DNA of 64,000 nucleotides from Azolla caroliniana (taxonomy: Eukaryota > Polypodiophyta). Location of the stretch: the NCBI GenBank assembly GCA_043228905.1, contig JBHGNT010000007.1:22568001-22632000 (forward strand), written 5' to 3'. Positions within the stretch are counted from its first letter, which is position 1. Each line of letters starts with the position of its first letter. A program made the position numbers and the translations under genes. The notes beneath the pieces were generated by a model. It made no database searches. It was given only the letters and a program-made list of their open reading frames with translations, and had not been told where the DNA came from. Positions 46,919 through 60,950 of the stretch are shown here, piece after piece.

Positions 46919-49900
46919 AAATTAGGACGTGCACTCTCCCTCTTGGGGAGATGTTAGGGCAAATAGCCCCTTCCGGCAGTGCAATGGAGGCGCAGGCCCT
47001 AAGCCATCAGCCTTCCTCTCTCTCTCTCCCTCCCTCTCTCTCATGCACGCCTAAAAATTACCCCATGAATCCAACCACAAGCCCAAGATGTTTTTGGCAA
47101 CCGCGAATGTGGAAAGACAAATATTTTGGGCATAGAAACATTGTGCACAACACATGTTTTGGGAGTTGAGAAATCAATGTATGTCAATGACTCCCAACAT
47201 ATGCACATGGTGTCCCAATGCATTTAGTCACGGCGTGGGCATTTCACGTCCATTTTGAGATTTCGCAACTTGCATACAAGAGCACATAAACCCATCATAG
47301 CCTTAGTAGACACCACAACTTCACTATATGTTATGGATTTTATATGTATTCGTCCATCAAATCTCACGTGGAACCTAGAATAGAATACTTCAATCAAATT
47401 GATCTTAATCTCAATCCCATGTATTGATTATCTAGAATATCAATGCACGTGCATAGGCCTATCGAGGGGCACACATCCGAGCATGCCTTGGCATATATGA
47501 TAAACTTCTCATTCATTATGGCCCCCTATACACAAGAAACTCAAACAAATAGAGTGATATAATACAAATCCTACCCAAGTTTTCCACGGGGGCTAGGTTA
47601 GTCATGATAGGAAACTGACTCCTTATCATGAGTCAAGAGCCCTCATTTCGGTGAAAAGAAATGGCACTCGACACTTTGAAAAAAAAACTTGAAAATGCAT
47701 TTAAATTTTCATGATTTCAACGCCCTTGAATAGAAGCTCATCCATTTCCACGTTACATAAACTCTTTGATATGGATCTCTTTATTTAATTAATTTTCTAG
47801 GACTTCAAGTTCTAATTTTTCTTGAAATCTAAATTTTAAGCATTCGAATTAATACAGTAATGTATGTATAAGCATGTGTTATCATATCTTCCATTGGGGG
47901 TTTGATCAAATGATACACGAGAAAAACAACTAACTAGAGACATCAAGACAAATTTCACTATTGCTCTCAAAGGTCAAACATGACGTTCAAAGAAATAAAA
48001 AACTCATAACATCATGGTGATCTAGTATTGCCTTGAATGACGGGCATAGCTAGCACATTATTCATCAATAAATAACGACAGTTTTCATGTGCCAATTCTT
48101 ATAGTGTTAAAATACAACTCTATACTCGATTGGTCCCAATCCTCTCAATCGTTTGAGTGTGAACAAAATTATTCCCAAGGAGACACTAACCATAAAACTA
48201 TAATCACGCTAGCTAGAAAAAGATATGGGAAGGGGTTAACTTTTTGAAACAAAAAGGCAAAAGATTTCAAGAGGAATTTTTTCATTAGATATTGTGCACA
48301 ATATTATTTCACTCTTCTAAAGGTTTTACCACATCGTCATTGACATCATCCATGATGTGGGAATTGTATGAAAATGAAGGCAACACAAGCTTTCTAGTTT
48401 GGTGAGGTGACAATTTGAACCAGAGGTGTTAAGGGGTATGCATCAATGATTGTGTACTATTAAGGCAAGAGAATAGAACGAAAGGTTATGTCATGAAGCA
48501 TAACATAAAAACACTGCTTATTGATTCATGAGATTTTGACATGTCTTTTATTGCCTATTGATTCACGAGATTATCTCATTGCAACTCTAAAATTGAAATA
48601 TATAAACGTGATGATGCAACAATAAAGTATATTAGCTAAAGATTTTGCAGCCATCTTTCGGTCATATGTTTCCATTGTCATTTTCATACAAAAGGCCTTA
48701 CCAATTTTAGTTTGAGGTCATGTAAACTAGTAGATTACAACATTGGCAACGACAATTCCGGCAATACAAGGAGTTACGTAGCTCAAAGAGATATTAGTGT
48801 CCCTCAACCTTTCTAAATCCAAGGTTGTTTCCTACTATATGACGAATGAATGAACAATGGTGTGACATCCATAAAGTGTTCAAAGAACACAATTGAGAGT
48901 TGATGTACATTAGTTGTATTCATGATACATGTGTCCTCAACAACCCAAAAACTTCACAAGAATATATAATTATGATAATTTTCCACCACACTCCAAACGT
49001 TTGTGGTATTTTTGTTCTTATTCTTTCATATTACATGTAAGTGATAGGAAACAAGCCCCCTAATAAAGAAACAATTCTCAAATGCTAGAAGTTATCTAGA
49101 AATTGGAAGGAACTATAGCCGAATGAGGCATAATTATGAATCAAAATACCCAAATTTAGTGTGATTTTGACTTGTGATATTGGAGAATCGCCTTTCAAAT
49201 TTTTAGAATTGAAGGTAGAACAAAATATCTACCAATGGATTTTTGGAATGTTTAGAGAAAAAACTTCAACCTTTTCATATAAGAAGTAAATTTGTCCAGC
49301 TATAGCCTATGATGGAAGTCATGTTTTTAACCTTTTAGTAAAAGAAATTTAAGAAAAGGCATATTGCTTTGAAGACACAAGAAGTAATGATGATAGCAAT
49401 GACCACTAACAACATAAAAACCAAAGGTTTGCAAGGGGTTCATGTTAAGGAAGATTCACGACATTATGTATGCATAACTCGTTGAATCATACATATTTGA
49501 TCTTTGGCTTGGTGGTTTACACCGTTTATGCCACGAGCCAAGCCTCATCTCATAGACCGCAATCAGTCTCCTTGGATGTTATAAAAAAGATATTGATATC
49601 AATGAAGGGCATGGGATTTGAATGTGTAAAGTTCCCAACGTGTGGAAGTTGGCTTCAGTTGTCATCACGTTTAAAGTTGGGGGACACAATGTGTAGCCAA
49701 GGAATTTGCAAGTGTCATGAAAGGAAAAATCTAAATCCAATTAGACACAAACACTACAAAGCCTTTTTCCCTCATGTTATGGGAAGTTTGGGTTATAAAA
49801 TAAGGATCTAGCTAGAAGATTCCCCCTATCCCACCTCCCCTTGACAACCACAATCGCCATCCAATGCCATCCACAACCTGGATCGACATAGCCACTATAT

Positions 49901-50849
49901 GGATCCCCATGGATGGTTGCCTTCTTGCACTCAACTACTACAACTATGTGGGGTTTGTTGATGCGCCCAGCTACGGGATGAAGTCAATGCTCATGGTTAA
50001 TCTTGCAATTGTCGTGAAGTTGGCACAACTAGTCACACATGTTCGTGTAGAGGGCAAGTGGAATGCACGTGGTGGTAGTGGAATCGATCTCAATCATTGG
50101 TTGGGAATTGGTGCATATCTAAATTGTTTTGTTGGATTAATTTTATAGATGAAAATTGTAAAGTTTTTCAAGTGAAAAATGAATAATTTAGATGGGCATT
50201 TTTTGGAAGATGGCAAGGATGGAAAGTTGCCAAAGGCTATATATACAATAATACATCATAATTGTGTTAATTTTAGAAACCAAAATTTGAAAGACAAGAA
50301 GTGTGACAAGTTACAAGTTACAACCTAACTTGAAGTAAGATAATTCAATTTTATCCGTAGCTTTTGCACTCTTCCAAAGTACATTCACACCCAAAATGCA
50401 TCGAGTTGATATGCCCTTGTTTTCTTTTCTCTTCTCACAAAGAGGTCTTGAAATGTATATTAAAGAAGGCTTAAGAGTAGGAAAAACTTCGGGGACTACT
50501 TCTCAAGGTAAGGCAACACTATGAAATTTGATGTCATACTCAAGTTGCCACTGTGATATCTTCTCCAAGCCCAAGGTATAGCGTCAATGGACAACCAAAT
50601 GGCTTATCATAGAGAGGACAAGGTGTGATTGAGTTCCAAGCTTCACTTTATTTTGCATTTCATCTTTGATGAGTTGCAACAAAAACAACTTGCCTACAGA
50701 AAAGACCACCTTGACATGAGAATGTACACACTAATTCTATAGCTCAATGAACCCAAGTATCCTAACCTATATCGTTTATAACTATAAACTTAATGGTAAC
50801 ATCAATGAAAATCAAATTCGCAAAAACTCCTTGTTCAAAAACAAGTAAA
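46919..50849. other. Intergenic, no gene recognised
   Basis: This is AT-rich DNA with scattered short frames. The frames at 49470-49811 and 49864-50148 have no family resemblance. Bases 49500-49525 are weakly tRNA-like. A CT-rich stretch lies at 47014-47042. Confidence 0.4.
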
Positions 50850-51480
50850 TGCATTGAGCATGACACAATTCGTTATTTCGAAAACAATTGGTCACTCTCA
50901 TGAAATAATTGTCCATATAGCAAAATCATATGCATCCATGGTCAGCTCATAAGATTTAATGGAATCTATGACAACTGAAATGAGCGTAATTTCCATAACA
51001 AGTTTAGAGTTTTAAGAAAGCTTTGCCTTTGGGGCAATGCCCAAACAAAAAGATTTCCTTTATTGACCAACTGATTAGTAAGAGGCATTGTCTTGTGCGT
51101 ATATTCATTGGTAAATAAAATCCAGGAAGACTAAAGAAAGATTAAGTGATTTTGATAACATTTGGGTATTCAAGTATCACTAGGAACTTTTTGGGATCCA
51201 TATCCCAGCCATTATCATACACAATATGTCTCAATTTCTCCCAAATAATGCATACCTCTTACAATAATTTGATGGACAATCATTTTCTCTTAGTAATTGA
51301 AAGATGAGTTGTAAATGAATCAAATGCTCTGTAATTGTCTTACTATCGATGAGAATGTCATCTAAAAAGAAAATGAAAAACTTTACCATATCAAGTTGAT
51401 ATCCATGAGCATTTCCAAAGCATTAGTTTTAAGGCTCCACTAACTTTATAAAGACAATTCTACATTTAGGTTCTCATCAA
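50850..51480 (-). pseudogene. Ty3/gypsy reverse transcriptase remnant
   Basis: The minus strand reads FIFFLDDILIDSKTITEHL (about 51390-51330), the catalytic block of gypsy RT, followed by HLQLIFQLLREN. Further decayed pieces extend toward 50850, including a segment like the DP-KF linker before RNase H. Frameshifts are present. Confidence 0.65.
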
Positions 51481-52849
51481 GTTTGCATGTGAATTTGAGG
51501 TATAAATCTCTTGTCAATGTACTCTTCTCCACCTCTTATATGTAGTTCATGACACATTAGTTTGGCACGCAAAAACATACACTAGGAACGTGGTTGTCAA
51601 TTCAATACACTATTGTGGCATTTAGTTTAGGAGAAGTGATATATTTTGTGACAAGTAAATCTCGAAGGAAATATTTGAACCCACAACCCTACATGATTGA
51701 CAATATAGCTTGGTCTGTGGTTAAGGCATGCCGCATCTCTTACATGGAACATCAACCAAAGGTGGTGGCATGGGGTATTGAATACAAGATGACATTTCAT
51801 CTTCCATTCCATGAGAAAGTGTTTCTTTTGTATGGTGGGACAATTGCATTTGGCAATGGTTTGAAATGTCAACATATTTCAATTGGAACATGCTTTTTTT
51901 AACTGATATTTGCTGATGCTAGACATAAATTCTGTATATGCCCAGCTACCAAACTTTTGGATTAATATGGCGCGACTTTGGGTACCACTAGCTAGGAAAT
52001 AAATTTTGCCATATCAATTTTGCCCAGAACATGGAAAATGGGTTCTTGTTTGATTGTCTTGTCTCCATGGAATACCACAATAGTTGTGGGCTGAAAAAAT
52101 ATATATTTGCCAATTTTCTCAACTAATCTCAGCAGGCACCTTCTCAAAAAAGCTGCATTTAGTCACCTAGTCATACAACACCTTAGAGGGCTTACCTTTT
52201 GTGTACATTCTCACTATTGTATTACGAACAACAAGGGACTTTTGTTTGTTTTAATATGTACAATACTTTCATAGGAAAGAAAATAAAAGAAAAGACATGC
52301 ATTTACATCATGCACATGCTCATCTTTTTGCTCTACAGCCATTATCCATATGTAGAGAGAGATGGTGAGCATGTTTGCCCTTATATATATATAGAGAAAG
52401 AGAGAGAGAGAGGATAAGAAGGATGTTCACACAAGTGAGAACGGTAAAATAGAATGAGCACAAGACAACATCGAGCGTAAAATTCATGAAACTAAAGCAG
52501 TCAATGCATGAAATGCTTATTGTTTGCAGCCTGCCAAAGGAAAAGTATTTCATGCTCATTTACAATAAACTATGTACATAACGACGTAAGGATACACACA
52601 CGCACACGCACACGAATCAATAAATTATCTCCACACTTCACATACACACTAACTCCTATGCCAAGAGCATTACACTTGTTTTCTCCCTCTTATAATATGC
52701 CATAATCGGACCAGATTTATGTTTTTTGATCAATACATTTGCTGTAGGAGCTTTCAAATATTGCATCATCCGATAGCTGTTCATCCATCTTCAATCTTCC
52801 CCTAAAGATCTCCAACAATCGAGTCTATTCGCTCATTTCATTCTTCCTT
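51481..52849. other. Intergenic
   Basis: No gene is seen. A GA tract lies at 52393-52413, and a short ACACGCACACGC stretch near 52596-52613. Confidence 0.4.
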
Positions 52850-52953
52850 GTAATGGGGTTCAAGAGTTACCATTTGTGGCAGGGGCAGGGTTGGAGGTTG
52901 AACTTGAGACCTACAGCTTATCAGGAAAGAATCCAAACCACTCTCCTACCCTT
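52850..52953 (-). mobile_element. tRNA-derived SINE directly after the kinase stop codon
   Basis: On the minus strand TAGGAGAGTGG (A box, about 52936-52947) and AAGTTCAACCTCC (near 52894-52908) lie at tRNA-like spacing. The 5' end begins within a few bases of the kinase TAA, in the same orientation, so it would form the start of the 3' UTR. Confidence 0.5.
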
Positions 52954-55770
52954 TTATGTATAGTGATCCTTATTAATGCCCTTTAATAATGTCACTACCT
53001 CCAACATCGTAGGTCTTTTCTCAGGATCCTTTTGAACACATGTTGTTGCCACGTGAACAATACGCATCATCCCCTCTTCATCATACCTTCCTTCCAACCT
53101 CGGATCTACAATTTCTTCTACTTTAGCATCTGCGAGCAATGGTGTCGCCCAATCAACTATGCTTTTTTTCACACCATTAGCTTCTCTCTCAATCGGCCTC
53201 TTCCCACTCACAAGCTCCAATAGTAATATGCCAAAGCTATAGACATCGCACCTCTCAGAAGCCTTGCCCAGTGTATGGCATTCTGGTGCTAGATAGCCTA
53301 CCATGCCTTTCACACTCGTCATGACATAATTGGCTGCTTCGGGAATAAGTTTAACAAAACCAAAGTCCGCAACCCGAGCTTCAAAATCAGAGTCGAGCAG
53401 GATATTGCTTGCTTTGATATCTTTGTGAATGATATGCGGGATTGCAAAATGATGTAGATACCTATAACATTAAACCAATAATCAGTGATACTGATATAAA
53501 AGAAAAAACATAACACTATTCATAACTTTTAAGTGGGTATTCACTAGAATGGCATTAAGTTTCTCAAAAATGATCAGAATACCCCTTGACAGAAACTTGG
53601 TGAGTATCCTTATAATTGCCCAACAAGTTAGGGGTATTTTGGTATTTTTCCCTACATATGTATCCCAAAACCAATTTTTATGAAGGCTACTGATTTATTT
53701 GATAACTCACGAGATTCCTTCCGCCGATCCGATCGCAATTTTCATCCTCGCATTCCAATCAAGAATATTCTCTAATGAGTATTGTCCATGTAGATGTGAA
53801 TGTAGGCTCAAGTTTGACATGTACTCATACACAATCATGCGCTCTTGCCCTTCCGCACAATATCCTCGTAAGCTTAAGAGATTTTTGTGACGGACTCGAC
53901 CAAGGAGTTCAACTTGCACCGAAAACTCCATCTCAGTCTTTGCACTCCATACCTTGAGGCGTTTAACTGCAATCTGAAGAAATGCATCAATAAACACCAT
54001 AACATCATTGAGGTAACTTTAAAGTTGCAAGTTTGATTCCTAACAATACCCTCAATTTCCACACATGCCAACTAGCCCCCCCCTGTCCCCAAAAAACAGA
54101 ATGGAGAAACAAATGAGAAACATCAATAGTTAGTGAACTTCTAGGCATACAAACGATTCACACAACTACAAAAAAATACATGGGAAACATGGGAACAACA
54201 CTGAAATACCCCACGATTTTGAGTATTTACAAAGGTTTTCAAAGACTACCAAAATTTTCAATTGCAAAAGAGAGCTGCAATAAAATGTTTTGGTGCTTTC
54301 CCCAGAGAAAGAATGATATGATCAATGGAGAAACTAAACGTTACACACATAAATTTTCCAATTTGTTTGAACCTAGGATATAGCATATTTAGTTGTTGTG
54401 GCTCTTTGCAAATGATTAGATCTTATTCAGTCTTTAAGATTTTGACCCCCAGTGCACATCAGGATTTTGTATCAATCTTATCATACAGAGGCTTTCTGTG
54501 TGTAATTGGCTCTGATTTAGTCTATTAGCCTTTTCAAAGGATTTCCTATTTTCATTCTAAGCATGTAAAAGCAATTAGGCTCCCATTGCTGTCTGTGTAT
54601 CAAATGTCTATATGTGATTTTTATTTAATGATATTGGAGCCTCAACATGTGCCGAGGTGCATAGACTTTACATGCATTATAGATATACTCAAGGGTCTGT
54701 CTATACATACACAATAAATGGTTGACTTCTGATCATTATGAAACTAGTACCTGAGATGCATCCCATAGTTGTCCCCAATACACGCTCCCGAAGGCACCTT
54801 CCCCAAGCTTGTTGTCATAGTTGAAGTTGTTCGTCGCCGCCTGGAGTTCCTTAAGTGCAAATATTCTCCAAGGGTTTTCTTTCTTGCTCAAAAGTCTGAA
54901 ACATGCGAAAGAAAGAAAAGACAAGAGTTTTAGGCACTTCTCTCTGAATGTAGTTCAAAATGATTGGGAACAAAGAAAACAATAGGACAACTCCATGTGA
55001 TTTTATTTGCAGAAATTATCAATTTTACTTGCAAACTATGTCTGGATGAAAAGTGCCCCAAATGCCCGACCTAATTCCTATATTCTTATAAAGCAAGTAT
55101 GGGTGTTTCTCATCCATTTCCTATTGATCTCATGTGTGAAAAGGAAAATGTGCCCTTAATTCACTAAAATGCAACTCAAACTTTTCTGTGTTAGATATAT
55201 TAATAAAGGTGAAAGAAAAATCCAATAAATCTACAAAATTCTTGAATTGTGTTATCAAACTATCTGCGGATTCACGATATCATAAACCTGCAGACAGATT
55301 GACAAATTTAGAACAAATGAAGGGAAAGCCCTGAATATAGATTGCACGGATCAGATTGGAACGAAAGAAGATCCTGAGCCTTCTAATTCCACATTGTCTT
55401 AAAACCTAATTATAAATTGGTCAGAGTGAATGGAATGAGATCTCTTTACAATGTATATGAAAGTATATTGTTTTCTTTCTATACAAACCTAACAAGATCA
55501 TGCATTTTGCACACTTTATTTTCCCATACTCTCGTGATGCAGATCAAACATCAGAATAACAAGAAATCCATACACAAGACGATCTATACAGGCATGGAGA
55601 AGGGAGAAAAGCTCGAAATTGGGCTGATTTCATGACATTAACGGCCAGAAGTTACAGTGATTAAAGAAATTTGTGTGTGTGTGTGTGTGCACATATGTAT
55701 GCACTAAAAAGTACAACCTGTCATTCTCATGAGCTCTGCCATGGCTACACCATGAACCGAAGCAAGCCAT
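52954..55770 (-). CDS. Receptor-like cytoplasmic kinase (PTI1-like / At3g15890-type)
   Basis: Four minus-strand exons: 55770-55718, 54895-54751, 53973-53711 and 53461-52954, giving 322 residues; all introns are GT-AG and in phase. The N-terminus MACFGSWCSHG has no Gly2, but its Cys residues could be palmitoylated. The kinase domain shows GEGAFGSVYWG (49-59), IAVKRLK with Lys70, HKDIKASN with Asp168, DFG at 186-188 and LAPEC at 211-215. HKD replaces the usual HRD and APEC replaces APEY, both mild deviations; the catalytic residues are present, so an active Ser/Thr kinase is likely. There is no signal peptide or membrane segment, as in RLCKs, which relay signals from membrane receptors. Confidence 0.88.
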
Positions 55771-55867
55771 GATGATCCTTCACAGGTTCAAATCTGTGTA
55801 AAGACACAAGAAGAAGCCATTATATGATTAGATCTAGTTAAAGAGTGAGGAAAGGAGAAGAGCTATA

Positions 55868-55868
55868 A

Positions 55869-55936
<68 letters not shown>
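55868..55936. repeat. GA microsatellite in the kinase leader/promoter
   Basis: An almost pure GA tract of about 34 units lies about 100 bases upstream of the kinase ATG, reading as CT on the gene's strand. Confidence 0.9.
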
Positions 55937-55940
<4 letters not shown>

Positions 55941-56410
55941 TCAGAAGAAAAGGGAGCAAACATTTACAATCAAGGAATCTAGCAAGAGAGAGAGAAAGAA
56001 AGCCTCTTTTTTTTTCTCTTCTTCCTTTTTGCCTTGAAGCCTGAAGTACAGGGGAGAATTTCCATGGGTTTCCATGTGCAGGGATTCATCAATGTATGTA
56101 GACAGAATGAAAAAATAGAGATCTAAGAGACAGAGGAGGAGGGGTTTAGCAATAGCAATCAGAAACAGAGGAGAGAGATCTGATAGAAAGAGAGTGTTTT
56201 TGCTTAGGTTTAGTAAATCTCCAAAACTACCCCTTGCAAATTAGAGAGAAGGATCATGCGAGACACGGTGCGTAGCTCGCTCATCGGAATGTGGAGTTGT
56301 CCGGGCGGACAGTGTCTGGGCAGACAGACCATTGTTCGGGTCGATTTGGTTGTCTAGGCAAAGACCCGAAAAAAAAAAAAAGGTCACGCTCTCCGAACCG
56401 CACAATCGGG

Positions 56411-56575
56411 GATCATGGCCAGCTTCATATCATAGAGCTGCCTAATCAGGGATCGTGGCCAGCTTCATATCTAGATTAACTTGATATCATAAAGTTGCCT
56501 GATTAGGGGTCGTGGCCAGCTTCATACCTAGATTAGCTTGATATCATAAAGCTGCCTGATCAGGGATTGTGGACA
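56411..56575. repeat. 57-bp tandem repeat
   Basis: Units begin GATCRTGGCCAGCTTCATA at 56411, 56451, 56508 and (diverged) 56565, with spacings 40, 57 and 57. The first unit lacks 17 bases. Confidence 0.8.
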
Positions 56576-57717
56576 TGTTGATATCTGGATCAGTGTAAAA
56601 CAACTGCTTGGCTTTGTCACACTTTGTAGACACCATCTCGTAATGTAATTTGGTCTTAGCAAAGCGATATTTTTGAGGCCTACGTAAACAAAACAAAACG
56701 GCCTCCTGTGTTTGTTAAAGCCTTGATCTACAAACTAAAAGGTTGGGTCTATGTCATACATGTTGCATCTAGAAAAGTAATATAGTAGTAGGAGAGTAAG
56801 ATTTGGACCTAGGTAAAAACACAGCTTATTGCAAGACAAACCCAAACACGAAAACTAAAGAAAGGTTTATGGAAATTTCAATAATAGTCAAACGCTACAC
56901 TATGCAAAGGCATCTAGGTGAAGCGGTTTTGATAATAGGATATTTTAATCTAGATAAAAACATTTGGCCCTAATACGAAGAGAGAGAAAAACACCTACAA
57001 ACTTTAAAATTAGACCTACAATAGAGATTTCTTGCATCTAATAGATTATTTCTTAACATAACGATAATACATAGGTGGCAAAAAACAAGGTAACTTAGGC
57101 TTTTCAAGGTATAAGCCTTAAGGTTTGATCAAAATATTTTTAGGTGAATTCATGTTGAATTTTGTCAAATCAAATATGGACTTGCGATCGATCATGATTG
57201 AACCCTCGTACACTTTCTCCTCTCCTCTCCTCTTAACCTTGCCTTACCTTCGGTTTCTCTATCTATTGTAATTTAAAATAGATGATGATGACACTATTTG
57301 AACGTCCTCATAAATACTTGAAACGTTACCTATAGGCTTGAAAAAGAGAGTTAAACGACAATCTCCATTGTTGGCATAGACCATATGTTGCTCACACATG
57401 GTTTTTACATTTGCACATAAAAACAACACACATACTTTCCTAAGAGATACAACTTGGTGTGAAGATCTCAGAGAAGTTTTATAAGATCAATGAATCAAGG
57501 CATAGTGCACAAAATGCAACTTGCTTTTGTTTTAGTACATTTCTCCGAGCTCCATTTTCAAACAAGAACATGATCTCTAGCATGGAGGAGGTTGGTTGAT
57601 CTTCTCACATCAAATGGAATGGGGATGAGAATATGTGGTTGATTATGTCCCATCAATTCTTTATCTATATCCAAACATCCCTATTGTATAGGAAGAGGGT
57701 TAGTTAAGCAACCTGGT

Positions 57718-57771
<54 letters not shown>

Positions 57772-59329
57772 GGGGTACTCTAGAGCTTTGCTTCAAAAAA
57801 TACACTTTGTATTACATGTAAGATTTAAAAAAAAAGCACCCGACATATTTTTGAGAGTATTGATCATTTACACATATGCCCTCGATAAAAAAGCCAACAC
57901 TTGAACATTGCAAGATAAAGTAAAAGTAAAGGGAGGAAAGTTGGAGGCTAGATTCAAGCAAGAATAAGGAGATAAAGTCAATTCTTGATATTAGAGATAA
58001 TACAAAATGCATCGTTGGTTTCATTGGCAAAAAAATGAAAAACGCGTTAAACTTACTTAAAGGTAGGGAAGGAAATTGAGTACTAGTAAAGCTATAAATA
58101 TGAATGACATCATATGATAAAGTTTATGATTCTCAAGCACCAAGACAGGGTAGGGTAGCAATGCAAGATTGACAAATTTGACAGAGTGGAAAGCCAAGGA
58201 GAGAGGGTTGTGTAGTGCTTTGTCTGGAATTTTTCATAAGAGACAGGACATCTTAAATTTTGGTTTGAAAATTTTCAAACGAGACACTTGAGGCTTGTAC
58301 AACGTAATGTGGAAAAGTAAAGTTCCCTTGACATACATATTTGAAAATACTGATAAATTTGCCATAAGTTGAAAACAAACATTTTCATATATTGATAAAC
58401 GTGACATGGACCTAAAAACAAGCATGTTAATCCGACTTACTAAAAGAAGTCATTGTGTATTGAAAGGACAACTCGAAGAATCATTGCCTTTATACATCAC
58501 CAAAGTGTTTGCGAATGGGATTTTGTTTTTGAGAATATATGACCACTTGATTGGAGTAGAACAATGCATTCCAAGCCAAAACACAATGTGGAATATATTG
58601 ACATTTAAAACATGCGACCCCTTAACAAATGCTCATTACAATTTTGCCATCTCATTGGATGGGGATTCATATCTCAAACATATAAACATTATGTTATGTT
58701 GAGTTGGAACATCAAATATCTCGGCCCAAATATTAAGAAACAAACATTCATTAAAAGAAAAGTTTGAGTTTGAGATCACACATAATATTATGTTTCTAAA
58801 TACTAGCTCTCTGAATAATTTTCACTTCTAAATGTATTGCTTGCCAGATTCATTTTCTTGGGCCCAAGGATTGACATTGATGGCATTGCTATTATAGAAC
58901 AATGGTAAACGAAGTGGTTGGGAAGAGTTGAACAAATCGTAATCATATTGTGATTAGTGTGAAATATGTCTTAACCATTAGTGCGCAGACAAGGTATGTG
59001 CACGATTAATTATGTACAAACAAAAATAACAATAAAAACCATGAGACAAAAATAAATGCAACTTTAGTGAATGCAAACGTTTCATGGAATACATTGATGT
59101 GTTCCACACGCAACTCACAACCTTTTCAAATTGTTGTTCTCCATTGTCACGATCATCAGAAGATGATTGACATTGTGCAAGAGACATAATTTGTGTTTGA
59201 TTCTTTGTTCGACTTTAATGCAACACGTATGACTTATCCACTAAGCACCCAATCCCTTGTTTCATAGCTATCACCCACCTCAAGCATGCTCTACATGGAT
59301 GGAACCTTAAATCTTGCATTATGGAATAG
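56576..59329. other. Intergenic
   Basis: A pure GA tract lies at 57720-57768. Short frames (58406-58702 plus; 58978-59187 minus) have no recognisable domain. No gene is seen. Confidence 0.4.
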
Positions 59330-60270
59330 AAGTGTGGGGTGGCACTATCATTCGAAATGCATGGAAACGATTGGGAGTTAAATCCATAACCTCCTACTAG
59401 GTTATGTTCTCGGAAATAGGTGTTCGACCCATAGAGATATTGGCACTACAAAAAACATATTGATACTTTACTAAAGTCAAGAATATGCAAAATCATAAAG
59501 CACCACATCTTGCTTGGAAAGTTGGATGCAAGCTACAAAAGAAAGCACAAGAGAAAATTTCTCTCATCGGGTTGGGTAGTTCTCTCATCGGAAACAGGTG
59601 TTCGACCCATAGAGATATTGGTGCTACAAAAAACATATTGATACTTTACTAAAGTCAAGAATATTAAAATTTGGGTTGTGGGAGATCTCTTAGAGCTTTA
59701 CAATGATGTTATGCGATATGTAGTTATCTAGGAAAGGTTAATGGAAATGTCGAGGAAAAAATGGTAAGATTCTTAAAGGACAAAAATAGAATATTGCATA
59801 GCAAAACATCAACCTTGAATGTTAGATTCAATACAAGGCGAGAATGCCAATTGATCATATTCAACATTATCTCATTACCAATATGAGTGGTAATTCTCAA
59901 ACAACCATCACACTCCTTCGCACTTGATCACACAAGTTGGGTATTGAAATGCATAAAATATAAAGGCATGTAGATATGCGATGAAGACCTAGTAGAGGAT
60001 GAATATCACTTGCTTTTTATATGCTCAATATATACTGTAACTCATGAAAGCAATGATGACATATTAAGACGGGGTGATAACTTGAGTTTCATACTTAAGA
60101 CATTTATGAGAATGTTGAGCTCGCATATATATGTTTTATTCACATTTAGAGAATTTGTGCTTCGAGGTATGCATATCCCTTCTTAGGAAGGAGACACACA
60201 TCAAGAAAGCGTGTGTGCTCAGGTCCCATGGGTCAACATTGGCCTCTCTATGGACGACGAAAAACAATCC
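59330..60270 (+). mobile_element. LINE 3' fragment with internal duplication
   Basis: This is a decayed relative of 3281-4163. It contains EVWGGTI-like, GVRPIEILAL-like and zf-RVT-like (CDEDLVEDEYHLLFIC) stretches over several frames, and ends in GGCCTC, then ATGGACGACGAAAA. About 70 bases (59413-59483) are repeated at about 59589-59660 inside the copy. Confidence 0.7.
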
Positions 60271-60629
60271 CACATTCTATGAGTGGTCTAACTTTGTTTC
60301 ATATTTATAGTGGAGTTTGTTGACCCTTAACAATAAAGAAGCATGGTTATGGATTGTAGATCCTGATCAAATCAAAGTACAACCAAAATGGCACATATGT
60401 ACTCATGAAAACACATGACCACATAAGGCCAATTGGGACCCTTTGCAATGGACATGGTGCGATCCTTATGCAGGTCAAGAAGCAAAGACATCCCTTTCTT
60501 CCAATTCACGACTAGATTGGGTCACCACATTCTAGCCGCTCAAACCGCCCGAGAGTTGGTTGCTGCAAAGGTATGGCACACATATCATGTTCCTCATACG
60601 ATTATCACTAAGGTTTGGTAGAAAACCTA
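60271..60629. other. Intergenic
   Basis: Short frames only (for example 60433-60621), possibly part of the following LINE. Confidence 0.3.
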
Positions 60630-60950
60630 GAAACAACAACACACTAGGCAAATTACCACGTTCCAATGGCTATTAATACATAAGTCACTACCGGTCGGAG
60701 TGTGGCAATGTGAGAACCTTAGCTCTCCTAGTTGTGTAGCGTGCCCAAATGCAATAGAATCAATCTGACACGCTCTATGGGACTGCCTAGAGACCCATCG
60801 AATATGGCGGGGGGTTGGTTGCTTATTGCAATTATGCTAGGTGCAAGGCACAATCAAGTGGGAAAATGTATGTTGGTTATCATGGCAGACACCTGTTGAT
60901 AGGTACGAACATCAGGAGGGGATGACTTTGGAGATAAAAGTATAGTAGGT
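60630..60950 (+). pseudogene. L1-type LINE zf-RVT remnant
   Basis: The plus strand reads TFQWLLIHKSLPVGVWQCEN, then CVACPNAIESI, a stop, and HALWDC, the zinc-binding C-terminus of plant L1 reverse transcriptases. It is a different family from the TTCTAA-tailed copies. Confidence 0.6.

Noticed and set aside
49470-50148. Two plus-strand frames of 113 and 94 codons
   Set aside because: There is no recognisable domain, the DNA is AT-rich and no neighbouring exon structure was found.
58406-59187. Frames at 58406-58702 (plus) and 58978-59187 (minus)
   Set aside because: No family resemblance, no splice-consistent extension.
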